From Cinnamomum chago (Eukaryota > Streptophyta > Magnoliopsida > Laurales > Lauraceae): DNA of 64,000 nt. Location of the stretch: contig CP142452.1 of the NCBI GenBank assembly GCA_038049695.1, positions 93,193,501-93,257,500 on the forward strand, written 5' to 3'. How positions within the stretch are numbered: the first letter of the stretch is position 1; the number at the start of each line of letters is the position of its first letter. The notes under the pieces are model-generated. The model did not search any database. It worked only from the letters and a program-made list of their open reading frames with translations, and had not been told where the DNA came from. The translations under genes and the position numbers were made by a program. Shown piece by piece: positions 1 through 12,568 of the stretch.

Positions 1-378
1 TACTCCGAACTCATAGATTAGTTTTTTTACTTCATTGTAACAGCCGGTAGAGACTTTAAGATGCATTATAATATATTAAGATAGAAAGGTTTTGCATATA
101 ATGTTGATTGGCAAGTTATTTTTAATTTCTACAACAATAACATACTCTCTCTCAACTTTCCACTAATATACTTTCCTTACTTACTCCACCTTTCCAGAGG
201 CGGACCGACGTTTAAATGACCTGTGGCGATTCCAAATTCCTTTTGTAATAGTATTGGGCCTTGGCCCACGCCCCACACCCATGAATACACTCGCCCCATG
301 TCAAAAGGGTAGAACGAAAAAAAAAAAAAAAACCCCAAAATCGTCTCTGGCTCTTTCAACCTTCCCTCTTCAGCTCTT
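1..378. other. Intergenic, no gene seen
   Basis: AT-rich sequence with a short poly-A run near 318-332. I find no coding exon with family similarity; the small open frames here cross low-complexity sequence. It abuts the miniature LTR element at 379-632. Confidence 0.5.
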
Positions 379-632
379 CACCTATCGGCTTAAGCTTTTG
401 GGTTGGTATATGATTTCTTACATGGTATCAAAGCGGGTTTTAATCTCGGTGTTCTTGTGTAGCCCACGTGACAGGCCCGTCCATGAAATTTGTTGGGCCT
501 GCACGTGAGGGGGAGTGTTGGGAATTCCACATCCCACATCGCCTAAGTAATATGCTTGACATATCTTAATATACCTGTATGGGCCTTCCACCTATCAGCT
601 TAACCTTTTGGGTTGGTATATGGTTTCTTACA
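379..632 (+). mobile_element. TRIM-like miniature LTR retrotransposon, 5' truncated
   Basis: A complete-looking right LTR occupies 516-632 (117 bp, starting TGTTGGG and ending TTACA). Its last 44 bp (589-632) recur at 379-422 with three mismatches, marking the truncated left LTR. Directly after the left LTR is TGGTATCAAAGC (423-434), one mismatch from the plant initiator-Met tRNA primer-binding site. A purine-rich tract (506-515) immediately precedes the right LTR. The internal domain is only 93 bp with no coding capacity, as in TRIM elements. CAGCTCTT occurs just before the left LTR remnant (371-378) and just after the right LTR (633-639, sharing its first base with the LTR end), possibly a target-site duplication. 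Confidence 0.75.
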
Positions 633-3302
633 CAGCTCTTCCGACCTAGTGACATTCCTTCTTCCTTCAAGGCTTTGACGGTTCAGGTCTCTCTTTCTTT
701 GATTGGAAGGGTTGGGAGTTAAGGGAGGGAGAGGGAATTTAATTTATAGAGGGTGAAGAAAGTAATAGTCATATGGGTTGTGTGGGTGAACAACTTCTCC
801 AACTTCTTGACAGGTACTTCCTATGCTAAAATTAGTAATTTTATTCAACCAAAAGATGTGTCTAGGTAATGTCTCATCTAAGAAATATATGTATCTTGTC
901 TTGGGAAAATAGGAACTGGGATCCTTTCAACAAACTATGGAACATCACAGCAAAAGGAAGAATTCCCCAATAAAGTAAAGCTTGGTGTTACTTCTAGTGC
1001 TTGTTTAGGTGGGTGTAACCCCAAGAAAAATAAACCATGTTTATGGATTGTGGTTTGGACAGGTAGCATTTTTTTGGTAGAAAGACAGGTGGCAGTTGAT
1101 TTCAGTGAGGTAGCTATCTTGGATTCACATCTTTGAACCCTGTGGTTTTTACACCTGAACCTGGGTGGGGTCTATGGTTTTAGTACCAGAGTATTATCGT
1201 AATATTGTGGGCCTTGGGTTTAACTTGCTCCAGAAGTAAAGAATCTTAATTCACAGTCCAGATATGGCTATTTCATGTTGTTGAGTTTTGATCCAATTGC
1301 CCTCGATGCATTCCTGAAGTTGGGGGGATTAGGTGAACTCCAGCGTCATTAGCTTATCTTAACCGTTGATTTAATAGGGGTGTGTGGAAATTGGAAAGGC
1401 CTCATGTGTAGAATTAGGTGAAAATTCGGCCTCAGACTCTCAGTTGCCCTTTCGTCTTTGGTTAATGGTTGGACTTGGACTTGGCAATTTGATTGTTGAC
1501 TCCACCCTTCAAATCCCTGTTTGGTTTATCTTGTTTGCTCCTTGTTTCTTCTTTTTAATTCTTTCAGCAGAAGCTTGATACAAGGGAAGTAAGAACAAGC
1601 TTCCATGGATTTTACGGATACATAACATGCATTAATTGATGTGTTTTACTCTAGTGAAAAGAGAAATCCAAGAATACTTCCCCTAGTCAATGTGTGCCTG
1701 TTAAAGATGTTAAGCAATTTCTTGTAAATGTATTATGGAGATTCCACTAGTAAGATATGTAATATCAGGATGTACTATTAGGATGCATTTTGTACCCACC
1801 AATCGGGAGGATTTAAAATATCAAGATTATTCTTTTGGAGTCATATCATGCCACAACCCCAAGCTGAGATATGGCTCTGCCCACCATTTGTTATTTGAAA
1901 CAACAGAGAAGGAAACTTAAAGGCATTCCATTGCTTGCTTTCTATATATCTTCTAAGCTATTTGAACCCACGATCACTGATAAGGATACAATGAAAGGAA
2001 CTAGGAGGACCATTTATGAACTTCTCCTCTATGGCAGGACCCTGTTTACAATTAAAACATATGATCATTAAAACTATGGAATATGTAAATTAAATTTTAT
2101 TTTAAAGATTTTGAATGATCTAGAATTGTCCATATTTTCTATGTCCTTGTTTTGAATAGATCTAGAATTGTTGTGAGCAAGTCTTATCTAATTATCTTAA
2201 TCTATGTTTAAGCTTTAACTACTTATTTCTTTTTCTCTTTTTTCATTTTGGAAACTTTATTCTTGACCCGTATTATGCTGTTTACATGGAATACATTTTT
2301 TCATTTGTTATTGTTGATGTGAAAAAAATTCTAGCTAAAGTTTAGCCCCACCTAAATGAAAACCATGAGTTTGCCTCTGCTCCTTCCCCCTTTCTAGCAT
2401 ATATAAAATCGTACATCTTCATGCATACCGGTAATTAGCACTTGTTTTTATGCTAGTAGATTGTATTGTGAGGTGTATGTGGCACATCACATCTCTTGGT
2501 CATACGAAGAGTGAAGACACAACTTGCCAATTCATCTAAAACAAGTATACAGGGACGAAAGAGAATTGATGCTCTTCTTCTCTTTCCGGTTTCCACACCA
2601 TGTTCCAGATCAACAGCTCGTGGCAATTTCTACCCTATATTCTACGAGACAAAGAGCAAGAAGAGAAGGATTCAATTTTATATAAATGGGACATGCATTT
2701 TATTGACTAGATCGGGCAATATTAACTGTTGAAAACTATTTTGATGATTAAGGGCTCATCTGAACTCGTAATCTTGATCCCCTTTTGCCTATGTGCTCCT
2801 TAAATTCATATTAATCTCTTCGCACGGTTGGATCACTTATCCATCAATTCATAATTATGGCATAATTAAATAATATTTTGGCTTATGTAGGATCCTTCCA
2901 TTTGCAACCATTGATCATAAAATTAATGAATAAGCCGTTTAGCATCAATGGATGGATTAGGGTAGGTCTATGATAATATTAGTTTATCATATCTAATTAG
3001 ATTAAGGTCTAATTGCACAGGTAGGGCCTGTTTTAGACCAGTATTTTGGTCTGTTAATGTGGGACCTTTTTTTTTTTTGGGAAATTTAGGACCCATATGA
3101 GTTGCCAACATTTTACATCGAATTATCACGAGCATCACATTCTTACTATAAAATTAGCTTGTGGAATTGCAGGTTATGTATGACTCCTTCCAAATTCCAG
3201 TACATTTTCATTTATACAACTACATTTTACAGCTTTACACAGCATCATTGATTACACAAAGGGTGGATTGACTAATAATCAACAATCAAATGATTGTAAG
3301 TC
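633..3302. other. Intergenic downstream of TAR gene 1, no gene recognised
   Basis: About 2.7 kb of AT-rich sequence. A short frame starting at 774 and ending at a GT donor-like site near 811 could be taken as a small first exon, but I find no partner exon. Nothing else resembles a known family. The right end contains the 3' flank of the minus-strand TAR gene. Confidence 0.4.
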
Positions 3303-6300
3303 TCACATGCTTTTGGCACTGTCCTCAGAAACAAAAGCAGTGATCCTCTGTAACAGCCAATTGAAGTCATCTTTGCTCTTGAGGAGGCTTAACCGTACAA
3401 AGCGGCTTTCAAATCCAAACTTGCTACCACTGCAACCAATGATTCCTGCTGCTTTTAGAATGGCATGACAGTCTGTTTCTTCCTCCATCTCACATCTCAA
3501 CCAAGCATAAGCTGTTGTGTACAATGAAAACATAGTTTGGGAAATAATGAAAAGCGAATATTAGTGAATTATTATTGTTTAGTAGATTTAAGAATAGAAA
3601 TATGCAATAAGATGATGATTTCAAGTTGATAGTAGTTTTCGTTTGGACACGAGACAGGAAATGAAAGGACTGAGCACTCATTTGTTTGAAGCTATTTCCA
3701 ATGGAAATTCCCTAGTCAGGCATTTCTGATAGAAAAGAAAATAGTTGTCTCCTAAAATTCTGAATTTCTTATTTGAATGGTGATAATTCATGCAATGAGC
3801 CTTATGAAATGTTCCTTTTTGCTAATAGAATTCTCAGAGTTTCAATTTCTAATATGTCACATAATACTCGAGCGATTGTGAAACCCGGTGGGGGACAACA
3901 TTTTGGGAATTCATAAATCCCTCAAACAAGCAATAGGAATTCTCTGAAATCTTGTTTTGGGAGAATCCGGTATTCTACAAATGTTGTCCCCAAGTGAAAA
4001 CCCAAACGCCCCAAGTATAGTCCAAGTTACCAAAAAGCTGATTTTTCGAGAATTCAAAAGGGCAAATGTGACTTGGAGGTGGGTAATTAGAATTCTAGCA
4101 ACTAAAAGCTGAATTCCAAATCCTCAGGATGCATCACTCGCCACCAGAGTCAGAAATTCCCAACATCCAGTATTCTTGTCAAAAATATCTTTAAACAGAT
4201 AGATTTGTAATACGATTTTTTTTTTACAGGAACTCTTCTTGCGGGGAATTTAAGAAAGCTCTTGGCCCATCTTCCCCCCAAATACTCACCAGAGAATTGC
4301 AAATTCCACCAGCTTTTATGGGTGAGAAATGGCTTTTAGCCCTCCAAATTATATAAAAATGCTGGAATTTCAAATGTTGCTTGCACAAAAGCGTTTGAGA
4401 ATTTTGGAGATAGAAGTTGGATATATAATTTGGGTTTTCCCAAACATAAATTCTCTGAATTCCAACAAATTCCCTCAATCAAGAAAAATTTACCTGGAGA
4501 AGGTCCCCTTATCTTTCTAAAGTAAGTGCAGTATTGAGGAGCTAGCTTTTGAAGTGAGATGCGTTTGGATGTAGACAAGACCTTGCTCAGCTTCATCCAT
4601 CGATCCCTCATCACTTGATACCCATATCCAAAGATTTCTCCTCCTCCTCCTTGTAAGACTACCTTCAGAAGCTTTAATGCTCTGAGTTGGGTATCATGGG
4701 AAACTCCCATGGTGTTCAAGTCCACATACCTTGAAACTCTCTCATATAGGCTTTCATCCTTTAACAAGGCCCACCTGCAAGAAATTCGACAACATCTAGA
4801 CGAGGCTCTTGTTTGGTGGAAAGAGAATAAATTAATTGTTTGCATTAGAATAAATAGAAATTGAATACATAGGATTTTGTGTCATGAACAGTTAAAAATA
4901 AAAAACCAAAGTTGAATTTTCAAAAATGTACATTGAATAAACTTTTCTTTTATAAAAATAGAAGGGAGGGAAGATAATAATTAAATACTGTCCATCACAC
5001 TAGTAATTCAATACATAGGAAAGTGAAGATCTCATCTACATCTTCACCCATATCGTTCACCCCTCATCTCATGTCCTTCACCACACGCCTCTTTAGTATT
5101 ACTTTTAGAGTTCATCTCCCAATAAATTCCTATGTATTCAATTCCAATATATCTTAATGCAAATAAACATGCCCCTAGAAAGTAGTACCCGAATCTACTG
5201 CCGGCATGGCCAGTAAGCTTAGACATGGTGAAGAGCATGATATCTTCATCTACTGCAGCCGGGATTGCAGTGTAATGAGGCCAGTAATAAGCATGATCAT
5301 GAATTGTCTTGACAAATGGACCTCCAAGAACGGCTTCTCTTAGACGACCATCGGGATTGTTTGGTGAAGTTACAAATTCAATGAATTTCATCGAGGGATT
5401 GGATGCGTTCATCCACTGGTAGGAGTCTCCTTGCCATTTATAGTTTGTGGATTCGAAGAATGTCGTCTGCTCTCTATAACCCTGTAATGCATTAAGACTT
5501 TAAGAGTAATAATCCAAATGTAAACTGTAAAACTTTAAACCCCTAGTGGGACCCACTTCAATGTATGCTAAATATCATGGGAGGATAATGTGATGGAAAG
5601 GTCTCACTTGTGAATATGATTTTGGGAAAAAAAAAATATTTCAATTATATCATCACAACCCTTGACGTAGGGAGCCTTAAGATTAAAGGGTTTTCTAAGT
5701 TATAATATTGTTTATGAAGCAACAGTGAGTATCACTAAGATTGGTGTCAAATTAGTTCACATTATTATTATTATTATTTTTTGGGCATAAACTCAAGTTA
5801 GTTCACTTGGGGTTAATTAGTAAGACACCCGTTGGTGAACACTGGTATATGCAAATACATGTGGCTGTCCAAATTGACAAATATAAGAGAGCAAAAGCAG
5901 ATAATGATCACATAAGGTGTTGAAATCTCAGTGATAACGAAAAAGAGTTAACAGCCATGAAAGACTAACCGAGTAATAAAGAGCCGATGCTACAACGCTT
6001 ACTGGTGTTGATGAAGAGGAAGTATCTAGGGAAAGGCCATGGACTGCTGCATTAAGCAACTGTGTGGATCCAGTACCAAAAACAATGAATTTCCCCTCTG
6101 CAATTGCATTACCGACGACTGCATGTAGCCTTCGTATGTGCCACTCGAGCTCTGATGAGATCGAAGAGCCATCGGCCATACTATAACTCATCCGATGCCA
6201 CCCCGCCACCAACACAGCGCTCTGAGTTGCTTCTTGGGTCCAAAATGGTTCCAAGAACAATGGATCCCCACTGATGAAATACAGTCATTAATTAGCTTAC

Positions 6301-7726
6301 TATTAATACTTTCTTATAACTATCCATGACTCCATTGAGATCCATTGATTTAACTAGAGCAGCCTTTTCTTTTATAAGGTTACTTCCATTAATTAGGTTG
6401 TTGTTTCTCTACTTTTCATCCCCCAATTATAACTGACCTGTAGTAACAAGAAATATAAGTTATAGTCAATTTAATGGGACTGAGAATGTAGGCCTATATA
6501 TTATATGGTGAGGTGCATGGGGCATTTCTCTGGTCGATCGAATTGCCAATAGACCCAATTTGACATCCTTTTAAGCCGTGCTAACGTTTGGATTTAAGGT
6601 TCGAGTATCATCTTTTGTTGTTCATTATCTAAGATTTGGATACTGAGTATTTTATCTTTTTAATAAAGAGGGTGTTCCATACCTTTGGGCCGGATTAATC
6701 CCTCCGCGCTTAAGGAGAGCTGGGTAAATCCCCGAGGCTCAGCATGATAATGCAGTTTCGAACCCGCGACTTCCAAGAGCAAACCATAGTCTTATGCCTA
6801 CTGAGCTATCCCTCGGACTGATTTGGATAATGAAATTTGCGCCCCTCGCCCCCTTGGTTTATTGTTCATAGAGCCTCCCAAGTCAGTCATTTTTCATTTA
6901 AAATTGCAATCTATGTGAGGATTTGGCATAACATAGACCAGAATGGGCAAACAAAATTCACATGGTTGACTCCCTGCAGTTAAGACTAGACTTTGATGAT
7001 GATCAAGTGAAGTTCCAAGTGGGAAGTCGCTCAACCCCAGATATTTGGCATGACTCAGCAACTCACCCGAGTCAACCAGGTCTACTGGGCAGTGTCACAT
7101 GGGGCGACTGATGTAACTCGGTCCTAGAAAAAGAAATATACGGCCGGCAGAAACCTGGTTGAATTTTCCACAAGAGTCCATTTATTTTTCTTAAGCCAAA
7201 ATTAATGAATGGTTAGGATTGTCCCACCAACTTATTTTAGGATTAGCAAATCAAAACAGAAAGGTAAGACGGATACACCGAGGCCCACTAAAATCGATGG
7301 CCCAGATCATCCTAGTTTGTACCATGGTTGGTCTCTCACCTTCACTCATAAACAAGAACATGGCAAGAAAACAAAAAAAAAAAAAAAAGGGGAAAGAGAG
7401 GAGATAGAAAACCTTGCTGCATCTGCTGGACAGTGAGGCGAGAACTGGGAGCAATCAGAGCCCCCATAACAAGAAAAGCATTCGCAGGTGGGCTTTTTTC
7501 CTCCTCTAGAGACGTTGCCACCTATAAAAGCTCGGCCATGGCCAGAGCATAACATAGATGCTGCTGCTTCTGCTTCAAAGGCAGCTTTTTTGGTCCATGT
7601 GAGCTCTATTTGTCCATCTACTATAAGATAGAGGAAGAAGAGATTCAGAGAAAGGGAGGAAGAGAGACAGATAAGACATTTGAAACCATGGATCTTAATC
7701 ATGCTGCTCCATTTGTTTCCACTCAT
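3303..7726 (-). CDS. Alliinase/TAR-family PLP enzyme, copy 1
   Basis: Five exons on the minus strand: 7726-7413, 6270-5970, 5481-5189, 4774-4494 and 3511-3303. All introns have GT...AG borders and the exons sum to 1398 nt (465 aa plus stop), which supports the model. The ATG at 7726 precedes a hydrophobic N-terminal segment (about residues 15-36), probably a signal peptide or anchor. Residues 60-99 hold six cysteines (60, 81, 83, 86, 92, 99) of the EGF_alliinase type. Exons 2-5 encode an Alliinase_C aminotransferase fold with GTGSTQLLNAAVHGL, TSPNNPDG, DHAYYW and SKLTGHAGSRFG; Lys293 is the predicted Schiff-base lysine. The junction motif SGDPLFLEPFW and GWHRMSY place it with TAR3/TAR4 and alliinases, not with TAA1/TAR2. 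Substrate is unknown: it could be C-S lyase of S-alkyl cysteine sulfoxides or an aminotransferase. It is the most divergent of the three tandem copies and looks intact. Confidence 0.9.
6643..6819 (-). mobile_element. tRNA-derived SINE in intron 1 of TAR copy 1
   Basis: On the minus strand the head carries an RNA polymerase III A box (TAGCTCAGTAGG, 6808-6797) and B box (GGGTTCGAAAC, 6765-6755), as in a tRNA. The 3' end is A-rich. Perfect 10-bp direct repeats GATTTGGATA flank it (6633-6642 and 6820-6829), the target-site duplication of an LINE-mobilised insertion. Its non-tRNA body (aaatccc/ggcccaaaggt region) is shared with the SINE at 39090-39324, so both belong to one family. Confidence 0.85.
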
Positions 7727-8821
7727 TCTCCCCAGGAATAATGGAATGGGGTGGGTCACAGATCGCTTTTAAATTGCTACATGATTGGTGTCTGTTTTTG
7801 ACATTTTACATGCAAACACATGTATGTTATTGACATTACAAAAATCCACATGTATCTTCTTTCTTTTTCACGTTTTTAACTAAAAATTACATATCAAGAT
7901 TGGTAGGTTAAAGACTATAAGATGATCATCATTGGATCTCGGTATGTATAATGGGGAGGTGCTCTTGTGAGATACACCCTCACCTTACTATGAGAAATAA
8001 AAGTGGAGCTCTCGCATTTAATTTGTTGACATTTAATATGGGTGTGAGGGCTCTACCTTATCTCTCATGCTAAGGTGAGAGTGTCTTTCACAAAAACACA
8101 TCCTTGTATAATTTCTGTAATTCTCTCTATAAAATAAGGCATGCGATATTAATGGGTTGGATCAACCTAAGACATCCATGCAACTAATCATAAGGTCTTA
8201 ATCTAAAAAATTGATGATCATTTCTTTATTTACATTTTGGTAAAATGAAATTGCATGCGGTATCAAACGCAAGACTTAAATAGGCAAAAAGTTAAGTTGT
8301 GGCTCACTTCAATAAAAGGTGTTTACTGTTGCAACTTTGAAGTTGCAGGTTGAAGTCATATCACCACAAAAAATATTTAAAAATATCAACTTGGCTTTTT
8401 ATATCAATTTCATTGTAGAAATTAGAGATAAGTTTATCTTTTACTATAAATTAGACGTATCATTATATATAGTTTTTTGAATGGTAAGTCATATCATTAT
8501 ATTGCAGTGATAAAACACTTAATGTTAAAAAAACAAATCTCTTTAGCGTTCTTTCATAAAGTGCCTAAATGGAGATGAATTTCCGTTGGACAATTGGCAG
8601 GAAATAATGTTGCAATATCATATGTCCCAATAACAAATACTTTAATTTTAAATTTATGTTTTTTAATCAAGATAATATCAGAAAAATACCTTGTAAAATA
8701 GAATAATTTTCAAAAATCTTAAAATAAAAATAAAATCAAAGCATTAAATATGTATGTTTTCAAAAATACCAACTTAGACCTCAACATCGATTTCATCACA
8801 GTAACATTAAGATGGATTATC
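7727..8821. other. Upstream spacer of TAR copy 1
   Basis: Contains the promoter region of copy 1, though no clear TATA box stands out. The stretch about 8120-8270 is recognisably homologous to about 29190-29330, which lies just downstream of TAR copy 3, and both share the GGCATGCGATATTAATGG block. This is spacer carried along in the tandem duplication. A weaker dispersed repeat at about 8370-8460 and 8640-8810 recurs at 15990-16130 downstream of TAR copy 2. Confidence 0.55.
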
Positions 8822-8921
8822 CACTTATAGGAGTTGGTAGAGTGGCGTGAGGCATGGTTTTACTTTTCATGTTTTGTGTTCAATACCTATCCTGACTCGA
8901 TGTGCGGTTGTGTGGATTTAG
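8822..8921 (+). mobile_element. SINE 5' part, split by the solo LTR
   Basis: A tRNA-like head is readable: an A box-like GGTAGAGTGG near 8834 and a B box-like TGTTCAATACC near 8877. The similarity stops at 8921, where the solo LTR begins. After the LTR the sequence resumes at 12288 with an A-rich stretch that could be the SINE tail. The call rests on pol III box similarity only. Confidence 0.4.
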
Positions 8922-11900
8922 TGTAACGCCCAAATTTCGGATATCGAGAAAGTCGTCAGAATATCCGAAAGTGGCGCGCTACTTCCCGGAAAATCCGAGA
9001 ACTTCCAAGATTGTAGGTCCGCAGTGAGTTCCAATTTAAAACTTTTGAACAATATAATAACAATGATTAAATAGCGGAAGCATAATAAGTGAAGCGGAAG
9101 CAGTAGGTATCATGATATATCAAATATGAGCGGAACTGTAGTTTAGTTTAAAAGTATCAAATAATAAGAACAAAGATTAATTACATAATGGATTGCTACC
9201 CAGCTCACTACAGTAATTGCTCAAAAAACCCAAACAAAGTTAAACACTCAAAGCCCATGTACTGGCTCTCCAACCTTCGGCTCAACCTCTTGGTTGGCCG
9301 CTCCACATCCGTAATCTCCTGCTACGGGTGCCTTTATGAGAGCAAGCGCATCGTCCTCATACTCGGGGGTACAAGACCTAAGCACAAAAAATGGGTCAGA
9401 TCTAATGATCTGGCAAGTCACAGTATACAAGTAATATATGACATATTTATCAAAAGAGTAAAGAAAGTTACACGGTTAAAAGAGTATCAAGATACATGAT
9501 CTAGGCAGTTGAGCAAGATAAGCATATAGAATCATGAAAAATATAATATCTAGTCTAATACAATATGGTACATTCACACGAGCTGGATACCGCGGGATAT
9601 TATGCCACGGCCCTCCCATACTGAACATGCAGTTGCGGCAGGGAATTTCACCAGTGCTGGGGAATGACTAGCCTCGCAAACAATCATACTCAACAGTCTT
9701 ACCACACTCATCACTCGAGGAGACTGGACTCGGTATCACACTGTCCGACTAAAACATAGCTCATCATGATAGCTCACTCAACACTCATAAATAGCTCCTA
9801 CCAGTGATGATCAGTCCAAAGGCTGAGCTTAAATCAACTGAGTGAATGTCTATGCCGACTCGAAGAAACTCTAAAAGTCTGTGTCTATCTAGGTTTTGCC
9901 TTGCTTGAACAAGGTCCTAACAAGGTCTCTAAGAGGTTCAAATATCAATTCGGTCCATGGATTACATTCCAAGTCTAAGCCCACTCGTTGGATCCATACC
10001 AAGGCCCATCAGGTACATGGCCTGGTCTAAAACAGCCAAAACGAGGTATCATGTCCATTTCCACTGATAAATAGCTCATTCCCTTCCAAATGAGTTATAT
10101 TTCCAATATAAACCACCTCTTCAATCTAAGGGTACTCATATCCATACTTAGGCCATAATAAGGCCCGCCTAGCCACAGACACGAGCCAGTGTTCTCCCAA
10201 TCACACCATCGGGTCACCTCTAAGATGTCCTAGGTTCATGTCATCCATTTTCATTTAATTAACAATTATAAGCTATGGTCAGGACATAAGAGTGATAGTA
10301 ATAAGATAGGTGTGATAGTAATAAGATAGGTGAAGTATGAACTCCAAGTATGAGAAGCAATAGGGAAATATCAAATAATCCCAACCTAGGTAATGGACCA
10401 CATTCAGGTCCAGGTCCATCTCAGGTAATTTGATCCTTAAATGGAGTCTCAGATGCCAATGGATACTGTGTTTGGTGCTCCAAAAGTTACGGGCATCATT
10501 GACAACGTTTAAGGGTCGAATCATCGTAGATTAACAACCAAAACCCTACGTGGTGGTCCCCACGAGTCAAGGTTGAGCCACACCATTGACTCGGGCCTGA
10601 CACATCAATAAAAGTCCATTTGGATGGTCGATGAGTCTCACAAACGATCACAACCTCAAAATATGAAAACTGGAAAATCACTGTACACAATGTCCTCGGT
10701 CGACCTGGCACAGGGCTCGATCGACCGAGTACACTGGGTTGTTAGGATGTTGACTCCTAGGTCGACTTAGTGTGCAGTGTGCTCTGTCGACCTCTTGGCT
10801 TGGTCGGTCGACCGAGTACACTGGGAAAATGGGTCAAGCACCTGGAAGACATGATCCAATCTCACGGATTCCCTGTGTGTCTGGTCGACCTCATGGCCTG
10901 GGCGGTCGACCGCATACATAGAAATCCTGAAAAATGATGTCCCAGCTCTCAGGCATTTCCACTACAAATCCTTTGTGCTCGGTCGACTGAGTACACAGGG
11001 TGTCTGGGTCTGAGGGGAAATTCAACTCCTAGTTAATCTCTATAGAACCTGTGTGCTTGGTCGACCTGGAGCAGGGCTCGGTCGACCGAGTACACTGGGC
11101 CAAAGGTCCTGCAGGAAAATAACTGAGACTTGTTTTTCTCAGTTTTTAGTGTGCTCGGTTGACCGGACTGCAGGTCGGTCGACCGAGTACACGTATCCTG
11201 CAGAAATTCCAGATTTCTGGATTTCATCTCCTTCAATCCAATTTTCCACCAAAACTCCTCTAGTCTCGCCCAAACATCATCATATCAACATAAAACTTAA
11301 AAAAGCACTTTAATGCTCCACCATCAATCACCAAACGGGCCATTGATCTTCTAAATGAGAGATCCCATCCATGAATGGCCAAAATCCATCAAAACTAAGC
11401 TCAAGGGTAGATCTAACACATGTACATTAATTGAATTGAAATTACAGAATCAATGTAAAAGGAAACATACATTCTATGCTAAATATGTATATTGTACTTG
11501 CCTTGATTGAAATGCAAGGTTGTAGGGAGAGGGAAGAGAGAACCAAGCCAATAAGAAAATCCCAGCTCCTATGGTATTCTCAGTCACAAAATTAGCCCAA
11601 AACTCAGGTCTAGAAGAGATCTCTACTCCTATTCCCACATCCACAGAGAATTTCTATAAGGAAAAAGAATCTAGAGAGAAAAAGAGGGATTCTAATGAAA
11701 TTAAATTACAAGAGGGTTCTTACCTTGGCTAGAAGAGGAATAATAGATGATCAAGATGGAGAGAGAGGGATACAAGTTGTAGCTGAGATTGTGGGTCTTC
11801 TTCTTCTTCATTTTCTTAGATTTCTAAAGAGAGAGAGAGATAATTGGAGGGAATTTGGGGGAAGAAGAGAGAAAAGAGAGGAAATGAGAGAGAGAAATAG

Positions 11901-12287
11901 TAGCCAATGTATGGTATGGGAAGGTGTAGTATTTATAAGTTGGGGGTTTAGGCTAGGGACTAAAATACCTTTTTCGTTTGTATAGGATTAGGGTTAGGGT
12001 AGAGGGCATTTTGGTCTTTGAGTAGGGTTCTAGAAGATTCTCTAGTGGATACCCCCTATAGTAATTTCTAATATCTAGCTAGGGCCTCTAACTCACTAAC
12101 TCTAGAAATTATAAAAGACCCCTTATTAATTCTATTATTAACACAACTTGACTAATCTAACTAAAATTTAGGAAAGTACATAACTACCCTTACTAACCTA
12201 ATAATTAATATATATATATAAATACTCTTAGGCTAAAATATAGTATACAAATTCAAATTGAGGGCCCATAGGGGATGGGGCCTCACA
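8922..12287. mobile_element. Solo LTR (3,366 bp) of a large LTR retrotransposon
   Basis: It begins TGTAACGCCC and ends GGGCCTCACA, with TG...CA termini. It is bounded by a perfect 5-bp target-site duplication TTTAG (8917-8921 and 12288-12292). I see no gag/pol coding, no second LTR and no primer-binding site inside, so this fits a solo LTR left by LTR-LTR recombination. Its length is typical of large Ty3/gypsy LTRs. It contains a short tandem duplication near 10287-10332 (20-bp unit) and a cluster of GTCGAC-containing motifs at 10690-11195. No working gene is inside; the open frames there are short. Confidence 0.85.
10690..11195. repeat. Cluster of GTCGACC palindromic motifs within the solo LTR
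   Basis: Variants of TCGGTCGACCGAGTACAC occur repeatedly (for example near 10712, 10802, 10900, 10980, 11078 and 11176), often paired with a second GGTCGACCTnG motif about 25-35 bp upstream. The core is palindromic. Spacing is irregular, so it is a dispersed motif cluster, not a clean tandem array. Function is not known. Confidence 0.65.
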
Positions 12288-12568
12288 TTTAGACATCATA
12301 AAAATAAAAAATTTGTGATAAATTCATTTGTTTGCTATAAATTAAATTTATTATGAAAATATAGTGATTAAATAATTTGAACCAACACAATGAGATATAT
12401 TATGACGACAAACTCAAATATATCTAAGATATTTATCACATGGGTTAGGTGGTCCGTGCAGTAGTTGTGACTGTGAGCTTCTTATGGCGACCAGTCCCAT
12501 CCATGATCCATAGTACAAATGACCAACTCTCAACAAATTATATATATATATATCCATATAGAATTTAG

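Noticed and set aside
774-811. Short ATG frame ending at a donor-like GT that could be a first exon
   Set aside because: No following exon or recognisable protein found downstream.
6755-6808. tRNA gene suggested by A and B boxes (also at 39245-39308)
   Set aside because: No full cloverleaf; both lie within SINEs with A-rich tails and target duplications.
10690-11195. CRISPR-like array of spaced motifs
   Set aside because: Plant nuclear context, irregular spacing and divergent motifs within an LTR.
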